From NCBI GenBank assembly GCA_947628825.1, contig CANRBH010000005.1:1-54289 (forward strand): DNA of 54,289 nt, written 5' to 3'. This DNA is from an uncultured Clostridia bacterium. Lineage in GTDB: Bacteria > Bacillota > Clostridia > TANB77 > CAG-508. The notes beneath the pieces are model-generated. The model was not told the origin of the DNA, did no database searches, and saw only the letters and a program-made list of their open reading frames with translations. The translations under genes and the position numbers were made by a program. Positions 10,320-21,700 of the stretch are shown piece by piece. Position 1 is the stretch's first letter, and every line of letters begins with the position of its first letter.

Positions 10320-11318
10320 TCAATTTATAATAGTAAAAAAAATTTTTTTATTTTTTATAAAAATTTTGATTTTTTTATTTAGTTCCATAAATTTATTTCC
10401 AACATTATTTTCTGCTAATTTAATGATGTCATCAACATTAGTTTTTTCAACGTTTCTAGTGTTTCCCACTAATTCATTTATTGTATAAAGAACTAATTTT
10501 TGTTTGATAGTTTTTGATTCATTATTAAAATCTTTTAGTTCAAAGCTGATTCCTCCTACGGAGATTTGACTTGTAGCCTTGTAAACTTTCTCTGTATAAC
10601 TATTTACGAAGTCATTTTCCTCTTTTACTATTTTTGATATTCTGCTCAATGCTTCTTCTACATTAGGATTTATTTGTCTTAAAATAGGCAAAACTTCGTT
10701 TCTTATTATGTTTCTATTATATATGTTTTCTTTATTTGTACTATCTATTCTTGGATTTAAGTTATATTTGTCGCAATAAGCTTCTATTTCTTTCCTTGAT
10801 ATATCAATAAATGGTCTAATATATTTATTGCTTTCAATAGGTTGTATACCTTCTAGGCCAGTAAGTCCTGAGCCCCTTGTTAAGTTTAACAAAATAGTTT
10901 CTGCATTATCATTTTTATTATGTGCTATTGCTATTTTATTAGCTCCTTCTTTTTTTAATACTTCATCAAAAAAATTATATCTAACTATTCTCCCTGTTTC
11001 TTCTGTCCCCTTTTTTAATTTTTTTGACAAGTCAATTATATTTTCTCTTTTTTTATAAAAAGGAATTTTAAGATTTTCACATACGTTTTCCACAAATTTT
11101 TCATCATCTGTGGAATCTTCTCTAATTAGATGGTTAATATGAGCACATACAATTTTATATTTTAGATTTTCTTTAAATTTATTTAAGCACCATAAAAGAG
11201 CAATAGAGTCTGGGCCTCCTGAAACCCCGACTACTATTACATCATTTTCTTTTATTAAATTATTTTCTTTAACTGTTTTTAAGAATTTCTCTTCTAGTAC
11301 ATCTAATCTTTTAGCCAT
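10320..11318 (-). CDS. tilS: tRNA(Ile)-lysidine synthase
   Basis: 332 aa; VGVSGGPDSIALL PP-loop; short form. Confidence 0.92.
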   Translation of the reverse strand: MAKRLDVLEEKFLKTVKENNLIKENDVIVVGVSGGPDSIALLWCLNKFKENLKYKIVCAHINHLIREDSTDDEKFVENVCENLKIPFYKKRENIIDLSKKLKKGTEETGRIVRYNFFDEVLKKEGANKIAIAHNKNDNAETILLNLTRGSGLTGLEGIQPIESNKYIRPFIDISRKEIEAYCDKYNLNPRIDSTNKENIYNRNIIRNEVLPILRQINPNVEEALSRISKIVKEENDFVNSYTEKVYKATSQISVGGISFELKDFNNESKTIKQKLVLYTINELVGNTRNVEKTNVDDIIKLAENNVGNKFMELNKKIKIFIKNKKIFFTIIN

Positions 11319-11335
11319 TTTCTTATCCTTTTTTA

Positions 11336-11475
11336 TTTTAAAAATATAATAGTTGCAGCTACCGCGCAGCGACCAACCGGAGCGTTAGCGTAGGGCGAAT
11401 GAAGCAAATTACATACAAGTATTTATAATATGGAATTTGCGACAGCAAGGTGCTAATACTATTATATTTTTAAAA
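11336..11475. repeat. 140-bp inverted-repeat-bounded element (MITE or structured RNA candidate)
   Basis: perfect 18-bp inverted repeats TTTTAAAAATATAATAGT (11336-11353) / ACTATTATATTTTTAAAA (11458-11475), imperfect inner stem, GC-rich core CTACCGCGCAGCGACCAACCGGAGCGTTAGCGTAGGGCG. Confidence 0.6.
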
Positions 11476-11476
11476 C

Positions 11477-12802
11477 TTAACCATTATATTTATTAGCGAA
11501 CTTTGTATAATTTGGCATCCACAATAATTCAACTGGACCAACTGGACCACTTCTATTTTTAGCTATTATTATTTCAGCAATATTGGTTTGCTCTGCTTGT
11601 GGATTATAGTAATCATCTCTATATATAAATATAACCATATCTGCATCTTGCTCTATTGAACCCGATTCACGTAAATCTTGAAGCATTGGTCTATGGTCTG
11701 TTCTTGCTTCTGGGGCACGTGATAGTTGTGACAATGCTATTACTGGTACTTCTATATCTTTTGCTAATATTTTTAATGATCTACTTATTTCTGCTATTTC
11801 TTGCTCACGACTATTTGATTTTCCGCTTCCTGTAATAAGTTGCAAGTAATCTATTACAACTAGTCCAATATTTTTTTCTACTTTTAATTTTCTACACTTT
11901 GCTCTAATTTCTGCAACAGTTATGTCCGGCGTGTCATCTATAAATATTCCAGCCGATTCTGATAATTCTCCTGATGCAACAGCAAGTTTGGTCCATTCAT
12001 CATCATTTATTTCACCTTTTTGAACTTTACTGCTATCAACCATTGCTTGAGCGCATAATATTCTGTTAGCGCATTGTTCTTTTGACATTTCTAAACTAAA
12101 TACTACAACTGGAGTATTTGCTCCTATTGCCGCATTAGTTGCAATATTAAGTGCAAAAGCTGTTTTTCCCATTGCAGGTCTTGCTGCTACAAGTATTAAT
12201 TCTGATTTATGAAATCCTGCTGTTTTGTTATCTAAATCAATAAATCCTGTTGATACACCTGTTATATGTTGCTTTTGATTATATAATTCTTGTAATTCTG
12301 TAAATGAATCTACTAATATATCTTTAATGGATTCATATCCTTTTTGAGATTTTCTTTGCATAATATCAAAAATCTTTTTTTCTGCACTATCCATAATTGT
12401 TTCTATTTCTTCATTTTGACTATAGCCAAGATTTATTAGTTCATTTGCAGTTTTAATCAAATTTCTTAGTAGAGATTTTTCTTCAACTATTTTTACATAC
12501 TTTTCGACATTTGCAGTTGTTGGAACTTTATCTGGCAAGCTTGCTAAATACTCCAATCCTCCTACGGCTTCAAGCTTTCCCATAGATGTTAATTCATCTT
12601 TTAATGTAATAATATCTACTGGTTCTCCTTTGCCATATATATTCATAGTAGCTTCATAAATTGTACTATTATCGTTTCTATAAAAGTCTTCTGGTCTTAA
12701 TACTTCAATTGCTGCTACTACAGCTTCTTTATCTGTAAGCATACTTCCAAGAACAGCTTGTTCAGCTTCATCATCATGTGGTGGTATTTTTTCTATCTCC
12801 AT
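11477..12802 (-). CDS. dnaB: replicative DNA helicase
   Basis: 441 aa; AARPAMGKTAFALN, VIDYLQLI, LSQLSR. Confidence 0.97.
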   Translation of the reverse strand: MEIEKIPPHDDEAEQAVLGSMLTDKEAVVAAIEVLRPEDFYRNDNSTIYEATMNIYGKGEPVDIITLKDELTSMGKLEAVGGLEYLASLPDKVPTTANVEKYVKIVEEKSLLRNLIKTANELINLGYSQNEEIETIMDSAEKKIFDIMQRKSQKGYESIKDILVDSFTELQELYNQKQHITGVSTGFIDLDNKTAGFHKSELILVAARPAMGKTAFALNIATNAAIGANTPVVVFSLEMSKEQCANRILCAQAMVDSSKVQKGEINDDEWTKLAVASGELSESAGIFIDDTPDITVAEIRAKCRKLKVEKNIGLVVIDYLQLITGSGKSNSREQEIAEISRSLKILAKDIEVPVIALSQLSRAPEARTDHRPMLQDLRESGSIEQDADMVIFIYRDDYYNPQAEQTNIAEIIIAKNRSGPVGPVELLWMPNYTKFANKYNG

Positions 12803-12853
12803 ATTCTAATTCTAGTCCCTTCCTAAAAAATTTAATTGTAGTTATTTTTCAAT

Positions 12854-13300
12854 TTATTCTCCAACTACACTTACCCTTAATTTTCCTATTATTCCTTCAA
12901 AAAGCTTTAAATCTACTGTAAACATTCCAACATTTTTTATTGTTTCTTTAAGGTCTATTTTCTTTTTGTCTAAGTCTATTTTGTAATCTTTTTTTAGTCT
13001 TTCTGATATTTCTTTTGATGTAACTCCACCAAATATTTTTCCATTTTCTCCAGCTTTTACAGAAATTTTTAAGGTTATTTTACTTAGTTTTTCTTTTAAT
13101 TCTAAAGCTGCTTTTTTGTCTTCTTCTTTCTTAAATGCTCTTGAGTCTTGTTTTGCTTTTAGTTTGGATAGATTACTGTTGTTTGCTTCTACAGCTAATT
13201 TTTTAGGTAATAAAAAATTTCTAGCATATCCATCATTTGCATTTATTATTTCATCTTTTTTTCCTACACCTTTTACATTATCTAATAAAATAACTTTCAT
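12854..13300 (-). CDS. rplI: 50S ribosomal protein L9
   Basis: 148 aa; [36 protein letters not shown]. Confidence 0.97.
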   Translation of the reverse strand: MKVILLDNVKGVGKKDEIINANDGYARNFLLPKKLAVEANNSNLSKLKAKQDSRAFKKEEDKKAALELKEKLSKITLKISVKAGENGKIFGGVTSKEISERLKKDYKIDLDKKKIDLKETIKNVGMFTVDLKLFEGIIGKLRVSVVGE

Positions 13301-13348
13301 AGACTACTCTCCTTTTTTTATTTTTTATAACTATATTTATAATGAATT

Positions 13349-15376
13349 CTAGTTTTCCATTTCAAAGAAATATTCATTTATCCTATTTATTAGTTCCTGC
13401 TTAGCATCCTCTAAAGACATATTTTCAAGTTGTGCTCCTGCTAATGTAATATGTCCTCCTCCTCCAAGTTTTTCTAATATTATTTGGACATTTATATCTC
13501 CAATTGATCTACCACTAATATATACTTTATCATCTTTTTTTCCTAATACAAATGATGCTGTTATTCCTCCTATTGTTAAAAGTTCATCTGCTGCTTTTGC
13601 TGCAATAATGTTTGCATTTTCGTCTTCATTTTCATACATAGAAATTGCTATGTTTTCATTTATTATCTCTGATTTAGATACTATGTTTGAAATTGCTTGA
13701 TATGTTTCTAAATCACTTTGGAACCATTTTTTTACTTTAATAATATCAACACCACATTTTCTTAAATATGCTGCTGCTTCAAATGTTCTTACACCTGTTT
13801 TAAATGTGAAGTTTTTAGTATCAAGCATAATTCCTGCATATAAAGCTTCTATTTCTAAAGTTGTAAGTTCTATATTTTCTTGTGAATATTCCAATATTTC
13901 AGTAACTAACTCTGATGCAGATGATGCATATACCTCATGGAACATAAGTACTGCGTCTTCAATATAATCTGTACTTCTTCTATGGTGGTCTATTACAACT
14001 ACTCTTGATACCATCTCTAATAATTCAGGAGATTCAACATAATTTTTCTTATTTGTGTCCACTACAATTAAAAGAGAATTTGGCTTTACTAGATTTTTGG
14101 CTTCTTCAACTGTTACAAAACATTCTGTATATTCTTCTTCTTTTTTGGCTGTTTCTATAAATTTCTCTAATCCTATTCCTGTTCCTTCATTGACTATTTT
14201 AGCTTCTTTTCCTAATGTTTTAGATAGTCTATATAATCCCATTGAAGAACCTATTGAGTCCATATCTCCATTTGAATGTCCCATTAAGATAACATTGTCT
14301 GATTCTTGTATAAGTTCTTTTAACGCGTGTGATACCATTCTTGCTTTTACTTTTGTTCTTTTTTCTACTTCTTGAGTTCTTCCTCCAAAGAATTCGAATT
14401 TTCCGTCTATTTTTACTATTGCTTGATCTCCACCTCTACCTAATGCTATATCAATAACTGCTCTAGTTGAAGATAATTTCTCAACAAAAGTTTCACCATC
14501 ATCAGAAAATGCAATACTTAATGTTGGTTGACTTATTTCAGATATATCAACTTCTGGTAACTTAATATCTTTAATGTCATCTAATATTGTCATTTTATCT
14601 TCTTTAGCTTGTTGCAAATATTTCTGCTCTATTATACAGTATAATGTATCTCTATCTGCTTTTATAATTAAGGCATTATATTTATTAGCCCAGTCATAGA
14701 TTGTTTTTTCGACTTGTGTTGTAATAAGTGGTCTTACTTCATCAGATATTCTTTGACTTATTTCTTCATAATTATCTATCATAATGATACCAATGCATAT
14801 ATCATCATCTTCTGCTTTTTGTTCTAATTTTTTTGTATATGTGTTATCTATAAAGTATAGTATTGTTGTATATTCTTGTTCTTTTTTATGTTGCTTTTTT
14901 GATTTTACATATGAACCTAAAATTGAATAATCTTTTCCTTCTATTTTAGTTTCTAAATCAATATTTCCTTTTTCTTTATTTTCAGAATTTTCTATTGTAA
15001 GCTTAATGTCTTTAAGTATTTCATTTAATCTGTCATTTATATTAACTTCGTTAAATTCTTGAACAAATTTTTCACTTTTCCAAATAAGATTTCCTGTTGT
15101 TTCTACCATAACTAGTGGAAATGGTGAGTTTATTAAGGTAGTTTTTGCTGTGTTGTTAACATCTAAAGTTAAATCTTTTAATTGTTCTGATAATTCAGCT
15201 TTTCTTTTCTTGTTTGACCAATTTGTATATAATAATATTATTGTGTATAACCCTATTCCAGCTGGTATAAGTCTTATTTGCAATGCACAAATAATAGCAA
15301 TTAGTATTGCTATTATTACTAAGTATATTTTTGTTCTAGATATATACTTTTCTATTTTCTTATTACCGTTCGGCAT
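13349..15376 (-). CDS. gdpP: cyclic-di-AMP phosphodiesterase GdpP (DHH/DHHA1)
   Basis: 675 aa; two TMs, degenerate GGDEF, GHSNGDMDSIGS, VIDHHRR, GGGGH; adjacent to rplI-dnaB. Confidence 0.93.
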   Translation of the reverse strand: MPNGNKKIEKYISRTKIYLVIIAILIAIICALQIRLIPAGIGLYTIILLYTNWSNKKRKAELSEQLKDLTLDVNNTAKTTLINSPFPLVMVETTGNLIWKSEKFVQEFNEVNINDRLNEILKDIKLTIENSENKEKGNIDLETKIEGKDYSILGSYVKSKKQHKKEQEYTTILYFIDNTYTKKLEQKAEDDDICIGIIMIDNYEEISQRISDEVRPLITTQVEKTIYDWANKYNALIIKADRDTLYCIIEQKYLQQAKEDKMTILDDIKDIKLPEVDISEISQPTLSIAFSDDGETFVEKLSSTRAVIDIALGRGGDQAIVKIDGKFEFFGGRTQEVEKRTKVKARMVSHALKELIQESDNVILMGHSNGDMDSIGSSMGLYRLSKTLGKEAKIVNEGTGIGLEKFIETAKKEEEYTECFVTVEEAKNLVKPNSLLIVVDTNKKNYVESPELLEMVSRVVVIDHHRRSTDYIEDAVLMFHEVYASSASELVTEILEYSQENIELTTLEIEALYAGIMLDTKNFTFKTGVRTFEAAAYLRKCGVDIIKVKKWFQSDLETYQAISNIVSKSEIINENIAISMYENEDENANIIAAKAADELLTIGGITASFVLGKKDDKVYISGRSIGDINVQIILEKLGGGGHITLAGAQLENMSLEDAKQELINRINEYFFEMEN

Positions 15377-15617
15377 ATATTCTTTTATCTCCTAACTAAT
15401 TGTATATTTTGTTTACAATTATACAGTATATATTTTACTATTTTTTTAAGCTTTTGTCAATTTTAGTTTTATTTACATAATGTTGACACTTTGCCTAAAT
15501 TATAGTATAATACTCTTGTTTATTATCATAATTGTATCCCTCTTGGGATACTACAAAAAAGAAAGGAGAATATTTTATTAACGCCTAAAAATACAACACA
15601 CATGGAGGTAAACAAAC

Positions 15618-17303
15618 ATGTCTAGACGGAAATTAAACAAAAAAGGCATTGCTGTTGTTAGCATTGCTGTCGTTCTCATCCTTGCTCTTCTCAGCTTTTT
15701 GGTGTTTAAGTTCGTTTTGCCCCTCTTTTCGGGTAATAACAGCACCAAAGGAGATAATCTAGGCTCTTCTGACTTTTCTATGAGTGGCGATGTTTCAGAT
15801 GATCCTCAAGATGTTTCCGATGTCGGTTCTACTAATTCCGATACTAATGTAACAACACAAAATAATGATAATAGCTCTGATGCCACTGTAGTTTCCACTG
15901 ATTCTCGCGTTAAAGTTCGCGGTGTGTTCAATACCTTTGGTGGCTACACCTCTGCTATTGTCGCTAACGGTGGTTTGACTACACAGGAAGGCTCCTACTA
16001 CGATAAGGCTGGGCTTGATGTTACCCTTGGGATTGAGGATGAAGATGATGTTATTGTTCAATCGTTCATTGATGGTGACATTGACTTCTTCTTTATGACC
16101 GTTAATAAGATGCCCATTGTCTGCAAACGTTTTATTGATAATGGCATCGATGTGGTCATTCCCTATTTCAGTGACACTTCCACCGGTGGTGATGGCATTG
16201 TCGTTCGTAACGAGTTTGACTCTGTGCTTTCCTTGCAAAATGCTCGGATTGCCATGGCTCGTAACTCTGTTTCCACGGCTATTCCTCTTTGGTTCTTCAA
16301 TAACAATGATTTGGATCCTTCGACAGTTCAAACCATTGCAAGCAATTTCCAGATGTACGATTCCACTCAAGAAGCTGTTGATGCTTTCATCGCTGGTGAA
16401 GCTGATGCTGTTTCCACTTGGGATATGACTACCGCTCTTTCTGCGGAAAACAGTCATCTGCTTTTTTCCACTGCTGAGGGTGAAAATCTTGTCATCGATG
16501 CATTGATCGTTAATAAAGCATTTGCTGATGCACATCCTAATGCTGTTACCAGTCTTATTGATGGTTGTATTTCTGCTGTAAACGATGTTGCATCTGGCAA
16601 CAAAGTCAGTGAGTCCTATGATGCTATTCGTGCATCTGTTCCAGATTTTGCTGACTACGATGATGAAACAATGGCTTCTGTTTTGGCAGACTCCAAATGG
16701 CTTGGCTATGAAAGAAATGTTGAAGTCTTTTCTATTGCTTCTGGTATCTACACTGACTTTTCTGCTATTTGGGATCAGCTCGGTGAAGAAACAGCTCCTG
16801 AATATGTAACCAACCTTTTTGATCAGAAGTATCTTAATGCTCTATCTAGTAAATGGTCTAATGATAGTTCTGAGATTAGCAGTTCTGTTAATGCCAATGA
16901 TATTGACATTGCAGAACGTGAAGCTCTTATCAGAAATATTGCTTTGATTACCTTTGAACCCGACTCTGCTGAATTCAAAAGAGATGAGTTGGAGAAAAAC
17001 TATGAGCTGATGGATAACTTCATTAAGAATGCAAAAATTCTCAATGGTATGGTTATCAGTCTTGAGGGCAATGTTTCTCTTGATCATGGTCAAAAGAGTT
17101 CTCAGTTTTCCTATACGCTATCTCAAATGCGTGCTGATGCCGTAAAAGATTATATGGTTGCAAACGGCATCGAAGCTAGTCGTATCATTACTAAAGGTAA
17201 TGGCGGTGATAAACCGTATTACGAGTTTGTAGATGCAAGCGATGAAAACTTTGCAAAGAACCGCAACGTTGTGATGTCCATCTATTCTGGTCTTAACGAA
17301 TAA
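15618..17303 (+). CDS. membrane-anchored fusion of NMT1/ABC substrate-binding-like domain and C-terminal OmpA/MotB-like domain
   Basis: 561 aa; N-terminal TM; SBP-like middle (VRGVFNTFGGYTSAIVANGGL...GLDVTLGI...); C-terminal ITFEPDSAEFK...QMRADAVKDYMVANGIEASRIITKGNGGDKPY...NRNVVMSI; RBS GGAGG. Confidence 0.75.
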   Translation: MSRRKLNKKGIAVVSIAVVLILALLSFLVFKFVLPLFSGNNSTKGDNLGSSDFSMSGDVSDDPQDVSDVGSTNSDTNVTTQNNDNSSDATVVSTDSRVKVRGVFNTFGGYTSAIVANGGLTTQEGSYYDKAGLDVTLGIEDEDDVIVQSFIDGDIDFFFMTVNKMPIVCKRFIDNGIDVVIPYFSDTSTGGDGIVVRNEFDSVLSLQNARIAMARNSVSTAIPLWFFNNNDLDPSTVQTIASNFQMYDSTQEAVDAFIAGEADAVSTWDMTTALSAENSHLLFSTAEGENLVIDALIVNKAFADAHPNAVTSLIDGCISAVNDVASGNKVSESYDAIRASVPDFADYDDETMASVLADSKWLGYERNVEVFSIASGIYTDFSAIWDQLGEETAPEYVTNLFDQKYLNALSSKWSNDSSEISSSVNANDIDIAEREALIRNIALITFEPDSAEFKRDELEKNYELMDNFIKNAKILNGMVISLEGNVSLDHGQKSSQFSYTLSQMRADAVKDYMVANGIEASRIITKGNGGDKPYYEFVDASDENFAKNRNVVMSIYSGLNE

Positions 17304-17348
17304 CCGAATTTTCTTTTATCACAAGATTTACATTCATATTCCCTTTGC

Positions 17349-17382
17349 GCTCCCTTTCCATTTTGGAAAGGGAGTTATTTTA
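17349..17382 (+). terminator. Rho-independent terminator after the SBP-OmpA gene
   Basis: CTCCCTTTCC ATTTT GGAAAGGGAG TTATTTT. Confidence 0.9.
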
Positions 17383-17552
17383 TCATCTTTAGCAAATACT
17401 ATTTTCAAAAATAACTATATTTATGTAATTAACATTTATTACTTTGAATAGTAACTTTTTTATACTCTTGAAAAGTTTACGTAATTATGCTATAATAAAA
17501 TAGTTAGTATAAAAAATATTATTTTTATATATTATTTTATTAAGGAGAAAAA

Positions 17553-18704
17553 ATGGGACTTTTTAATAGTATTATAAATTCATTAACTGATCCTGTAGAT
17601 GAAAGTCAATCTAAGCCTAAGAAGGGCTTTATTGACAGTTTATTTGTTGATGAATCTATGCCTGTAGAAAAGAAACCTGGAAAAATTCGCAGTTTTATAG
17701 ATAGTCTTTATGAAGATGAACCTCAAGTTAATTTTACAGATTCTGATGATGTAAATAATGCCTTTTCTAATCTATCTGGTAAAATAAAGGTTTATCAAAA
17801 AAAAATAAATATGCTTAGTATAGGAGTTAGTTCTATTTCAAATCCAGAGAACTTTTCTGGTTCACAAGAAGTAATAAACAATTACTGTGCCTTAGCTGAA
17901 AAATTCAAAGAATTAGAGCCTTATATGTCTGTTTCTGAACGTGATATAGATTCTTTTACACAGGCACAATTAGAAATAAAAATGAATGAATTTGAAAATT
18001 CATATAATAAACTAATTCCAACTGTTCAAACATTATGTTGGCTTAGCGAAACTACAAAGGCTAACCATGAAATGAAAACTCTTTATGATTCTGGTACTTT
18101 GAAAGAAATTACATACAGCAAGTTGGAAGAATTTTATGACTATATAATTCAAATAGTAAAAAATAAATCTACTTTTGAAGGATATAAAAAAGAACTTGTA
18201 GCCGAATTATTAAAGGCTGAATATAGATGGAAAATTTTAAAGTTAATGAGAGATATAGGTTCTAGGAATACTGAAATTTTAGAATCACCTTTTGCTAAAT
18301 CCGGAGATTTAAAGAAATCAGAATTTGAAAGATTTTTCTTAGAAGATTTTGACTCTCTTAGACAGCAGTGTGAAAATGTTTTTGGTTTAAAAAGACAGTA
18401 CATAGAAGAAGCACATATTTGTAGTAGTGAATACTTTGATAAGTTAGATAAAAAACAAGAAGCTATATTTTCAAGATTAAATCTTTTCATGATTGGAGAT
18501 TTTTCAATTAGTGAAATTTTTTCTCCTTCTGGAACTGGTTTTGAAACATTAAAAGATTTTCTTTCTTTAAAGTTGGATTTAAACACTTTAAAAAGCAAGT
18601 TTAGAGAGTATATAGAAAATACACCAATACGTCGTAGGACATCTAGTGATACAAAACGTAAGGCTTCGGACGATGATAGGGGTTGCAAAAAAAGAAATGA
18701 GTGA
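17553..18704 (+). CDS. hypothetical protein with short repeated FIDSL(F/Y).DE motifs and basic disordered C-terminus
   Basis: 383 aa ORF; RBS AAGGAGA at about 17541; repeats GFIDSLFVDES and RSFIDSLYEDEP. Confidence 0.75.
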   Translation: MGLFNSIINSLTDPVDESQSKPKKGFIDSLFVDESMPVEKKPGKIRSFIDSLYEDEPQVNFTDSDDVNNAFSNLSGKIKVYQKKINMLSIGVSSISNPENFSGSQEVINNYCALAEKFKELEPYMSVSERDIDSFTQAQLEIKMNEFENSYNKLIPTVQTLCWLSETTKANHEMKTLYDSGTLKEITYSKLEEFYDYIIQIVKNKSTFEGYKKELVAELLKAEYRWKILKLMRDIGSRNTEILESPFAKSGDLKKSEFERFFLEDFDSLRQQCENVFGLKRQYIEEAHICSSEYFDKLDKKQEAIFSRLNLFMIGDFSISEIFSPSGTGFETLKDFLSLKLDLNTLKSKFREYIENTPIRRRTSSDTKRKASDDDRGCKKRNE

Positions 18705-18727
18705 GATTTCTCATTTCTTTTTTTGTA
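18686..18727. terminator. bidirectional terminator between convergent genes
   Basis: AAAAAAAGAAATGAG TGAGATTT CTCATTTCTTTTTTT. Confidence 0.85.
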
Positions 18728-18736
18728 TTTATATTT

Positions 18737-21700
18737 TTACATAACTGCATTTTCTGTTTCTGAAGTTTTTGGTGCTTCTGCTTCTCCTTCAACATCTTCA
18801 GTACTAATATGTGTATTTTGATATCTTTGCATTCCTGTTCCTGATGGGATTAACTTACCAATAATAACATTTTCTTTTAATCCTATTAGGTTATCTACTT
18901 TTCCTTTTATTGCTGCTTCTGTTAGTACTTTTGTTGTTTCTTGGAATGATGCTGCTGATAAGAAACTTTCTGTTGCTAAAGATGCTTTTGTAATTCCAAG
19001 TAGTATTCTCTTTCCTTTAGCTGGTCTTTTTCCTTCTTCTTTTAATTTATTATTTATTTCTTCTAATTCATTCATATCTACTAGAGAACCTGGAAGAAGT
19101 GTACTATCTCCAGTATCTTCAATTCTTACTCTCTTAAGCATTTGTCTTGCAATTACTTCAATATGTTTATCATTTATATCAACACCTTGGTTTCTATAAA
19201 CTTTTTGTATTTCTTGAACTAGATATTCATGAACTCCATCAGGTCCTTTTATTGTTAATATTTCATTAGGATTTATTGAACCTTCTGTGATTGGATCACC
19301 AATCTCTACTTCATCACCATCTGATACACATAATTTAGAACCAAATGGTATTGAATATGTTTTACTATTATCTTTTGAAGTAACAGTAACTTGTTTCTTC
19401 TTCTTTTCTTCAGAAACTTTTACTTTTCCTGCTATTTCAGTGATTATAGCTAATCCCTTTGGTTTACGAGCTTCAAATAGCTCCTCAACTCTAGGAAGAC
19501 CTTGTGTGATATCTGCAACACCTGCAACACCACCTGAGTGAATAGTTCTCATTGTAAGCTGTGTACCAGGCTCACCAATTGATTGTGCTGCTATTGTTCC
19601 TATTGATTCTCCAATATTTACTCTTTCTCTTGTTGCCATACTCATACCATAACATTTTGCACATACTCCATGTTTTGTTTTACAATTTAATGGTGAACGT
19701 ACTTTTACTTTTTCTATTCCTAAGTCAACTATTTTATTTGCTACTGGCTCACTTATCATAGTATCTTTATCACATAGTACTTCTCCTGTTTCAGGATTTA
19801 CTATATCCTCTAGTGGATATCTACCAATTAATCTTTCTTGTAATTTTTCAATTACTTGATTTCCATCTTTAATTGCATAAACTTCAAGACCTTCGTTAGT
19901 TCCACAATCATCTTCTCTAACAATTATATCTTGAGAAACATCAACTAATCTTCTTGTTAAATATCCAGAGTCTGCTGTTCTTAAAGCAGTATCAGAAAGT
20001 CCTTTACGTGCACCGTGAGCAGAAATGAAGTATTCTAGTGAATCTAGTCCTTCACGGAATGATGACTTAATAGGAATCTCAACTGTTTTACCAGTTGTAC
20101 TTGCCATAAGTCCTCTCATACCTGCAACTTGTCTTAACTGGCTTATGTTACCACGAGCACCTGATTTTGACATCATAAATATTGGGTTTAAATCATCAAA
20201 GTTATTTTGCATTGCATCTGCAACATCATCTGTTGTCTTTTCCCAAATCTTAATTACGTTGTTGTAACGCTCACTATCTGTAATAAGACCACGTGCATAT
20301 TGTTTAGTAACATTTTCAACTTGTTTTTCACCTTCTAATAATAAATCTTTTTTAGCATCTGGTACTTTAACATCATCTATTGATACTGTCATACCAGCTG
20401 TTGTACAGTATTTATATCCTGTTGATTTAATATAGTCTAGAAGTTCAGCTGTTCTGTCTAGTCCGTGTACATATATACATTTATCAATTATTTGTTTTAA
20501 TTGTTTTTTAGCAACTGTAAAGTTTATTTCTAGTTCAAATTTATTCTTTTTATTAGATCTATCTACAAATCCTAAATCCTGTGGTATACCTTTATTATAA
20601 ATAATTCTACCAACTGTTGTTTCTACAAAGCCATGAGCTATTTCTTTTCCTTCTTCATCATATTCTGCCATTCTAACATGTACTTTTGCATGAACACCTA
20701 AGTCATGATTTGCATATGCCATCTCAGCTTCATCTGTTGATGAGAAATAGTTTCCAGCTCCTCTTGTTCCCTTTTTGTCTATTTCTTCTTCAGAATCATT
20801 TGGATCTGCTTCAACATCCATTGTTAGATAGTATGCACCTAATATCATATCTTGTGATGGTTCTGTTATTGGTGCACCATCTGTTGGTTTTAAAAGGTTA
20901 TTTGTTGAAAGCATTAAATATCTAGCTTCTGCTTGTGCTTCTGGTGATAATGGTAAGTGAATAGCCATTTGGTCACCATCAAAGTCTGCGTTAAATGCTG
21001 TACAAACTAATGGATGTAATTTTATTGCTCTACCTTCTACTAAAACTGGTTCAAATGCTTGAATTCCAAGTCTATGTAGTGTTGGAGCACGGTTTAGCAT
21101 AACTGGATGGTCTTTGATTACATCTTCTAATACTTCCCAAACAGCTGGGTCTAATCTTTCAACCATTCTCTTTGCATTCTTTATATTATGTGCTAAATTT
21201 CTTGAAACTAATTCCTTCATAACAAATGGTTTGAATAATTCAACTGCCATTTCCTTTGGAACACCACATTGATATATTTTTAGTTCTGGTCCTACAACGA
21301 TAACAGAACGTCCTGAATAGTCAACACGTTTTCCAAGTAGGTTTTGACGGAATCTTCCTTGTTTTCCTTTAAGCATATCTGATAATGATTTTAAAGGTCT
21401 TCCACCAGCACCTGTTACTGGTCTTCCACGTCTTCCATTATCTATTAGGGCATCAACAGATTCTTGTAACATACGTTTTTCATTTCTTACAATAATTTCT
21501 GGTGCTCCTAATTCTAGTAATCTCTTTAATCTGTTATTTCTATTTATAACTCTTCTATATAAGTCATTTAAATCAGATGTTGCAAATCTTCCACCATCTA
21601 ATTGAACCATTGGTCTTAAATCTGGTGGAATTACTGGTATAACATTCATTACCATCCATTCTGGTTTGTTTCCTGATGTTTTAAATGCTTCTATAGTATC

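Noticed and set aside
15795-16535. 246-aa minus-strand ORF inside the SBP-OmpA gene
   Set aside because: Antisense to a gene with clear domains, RBS and terminator
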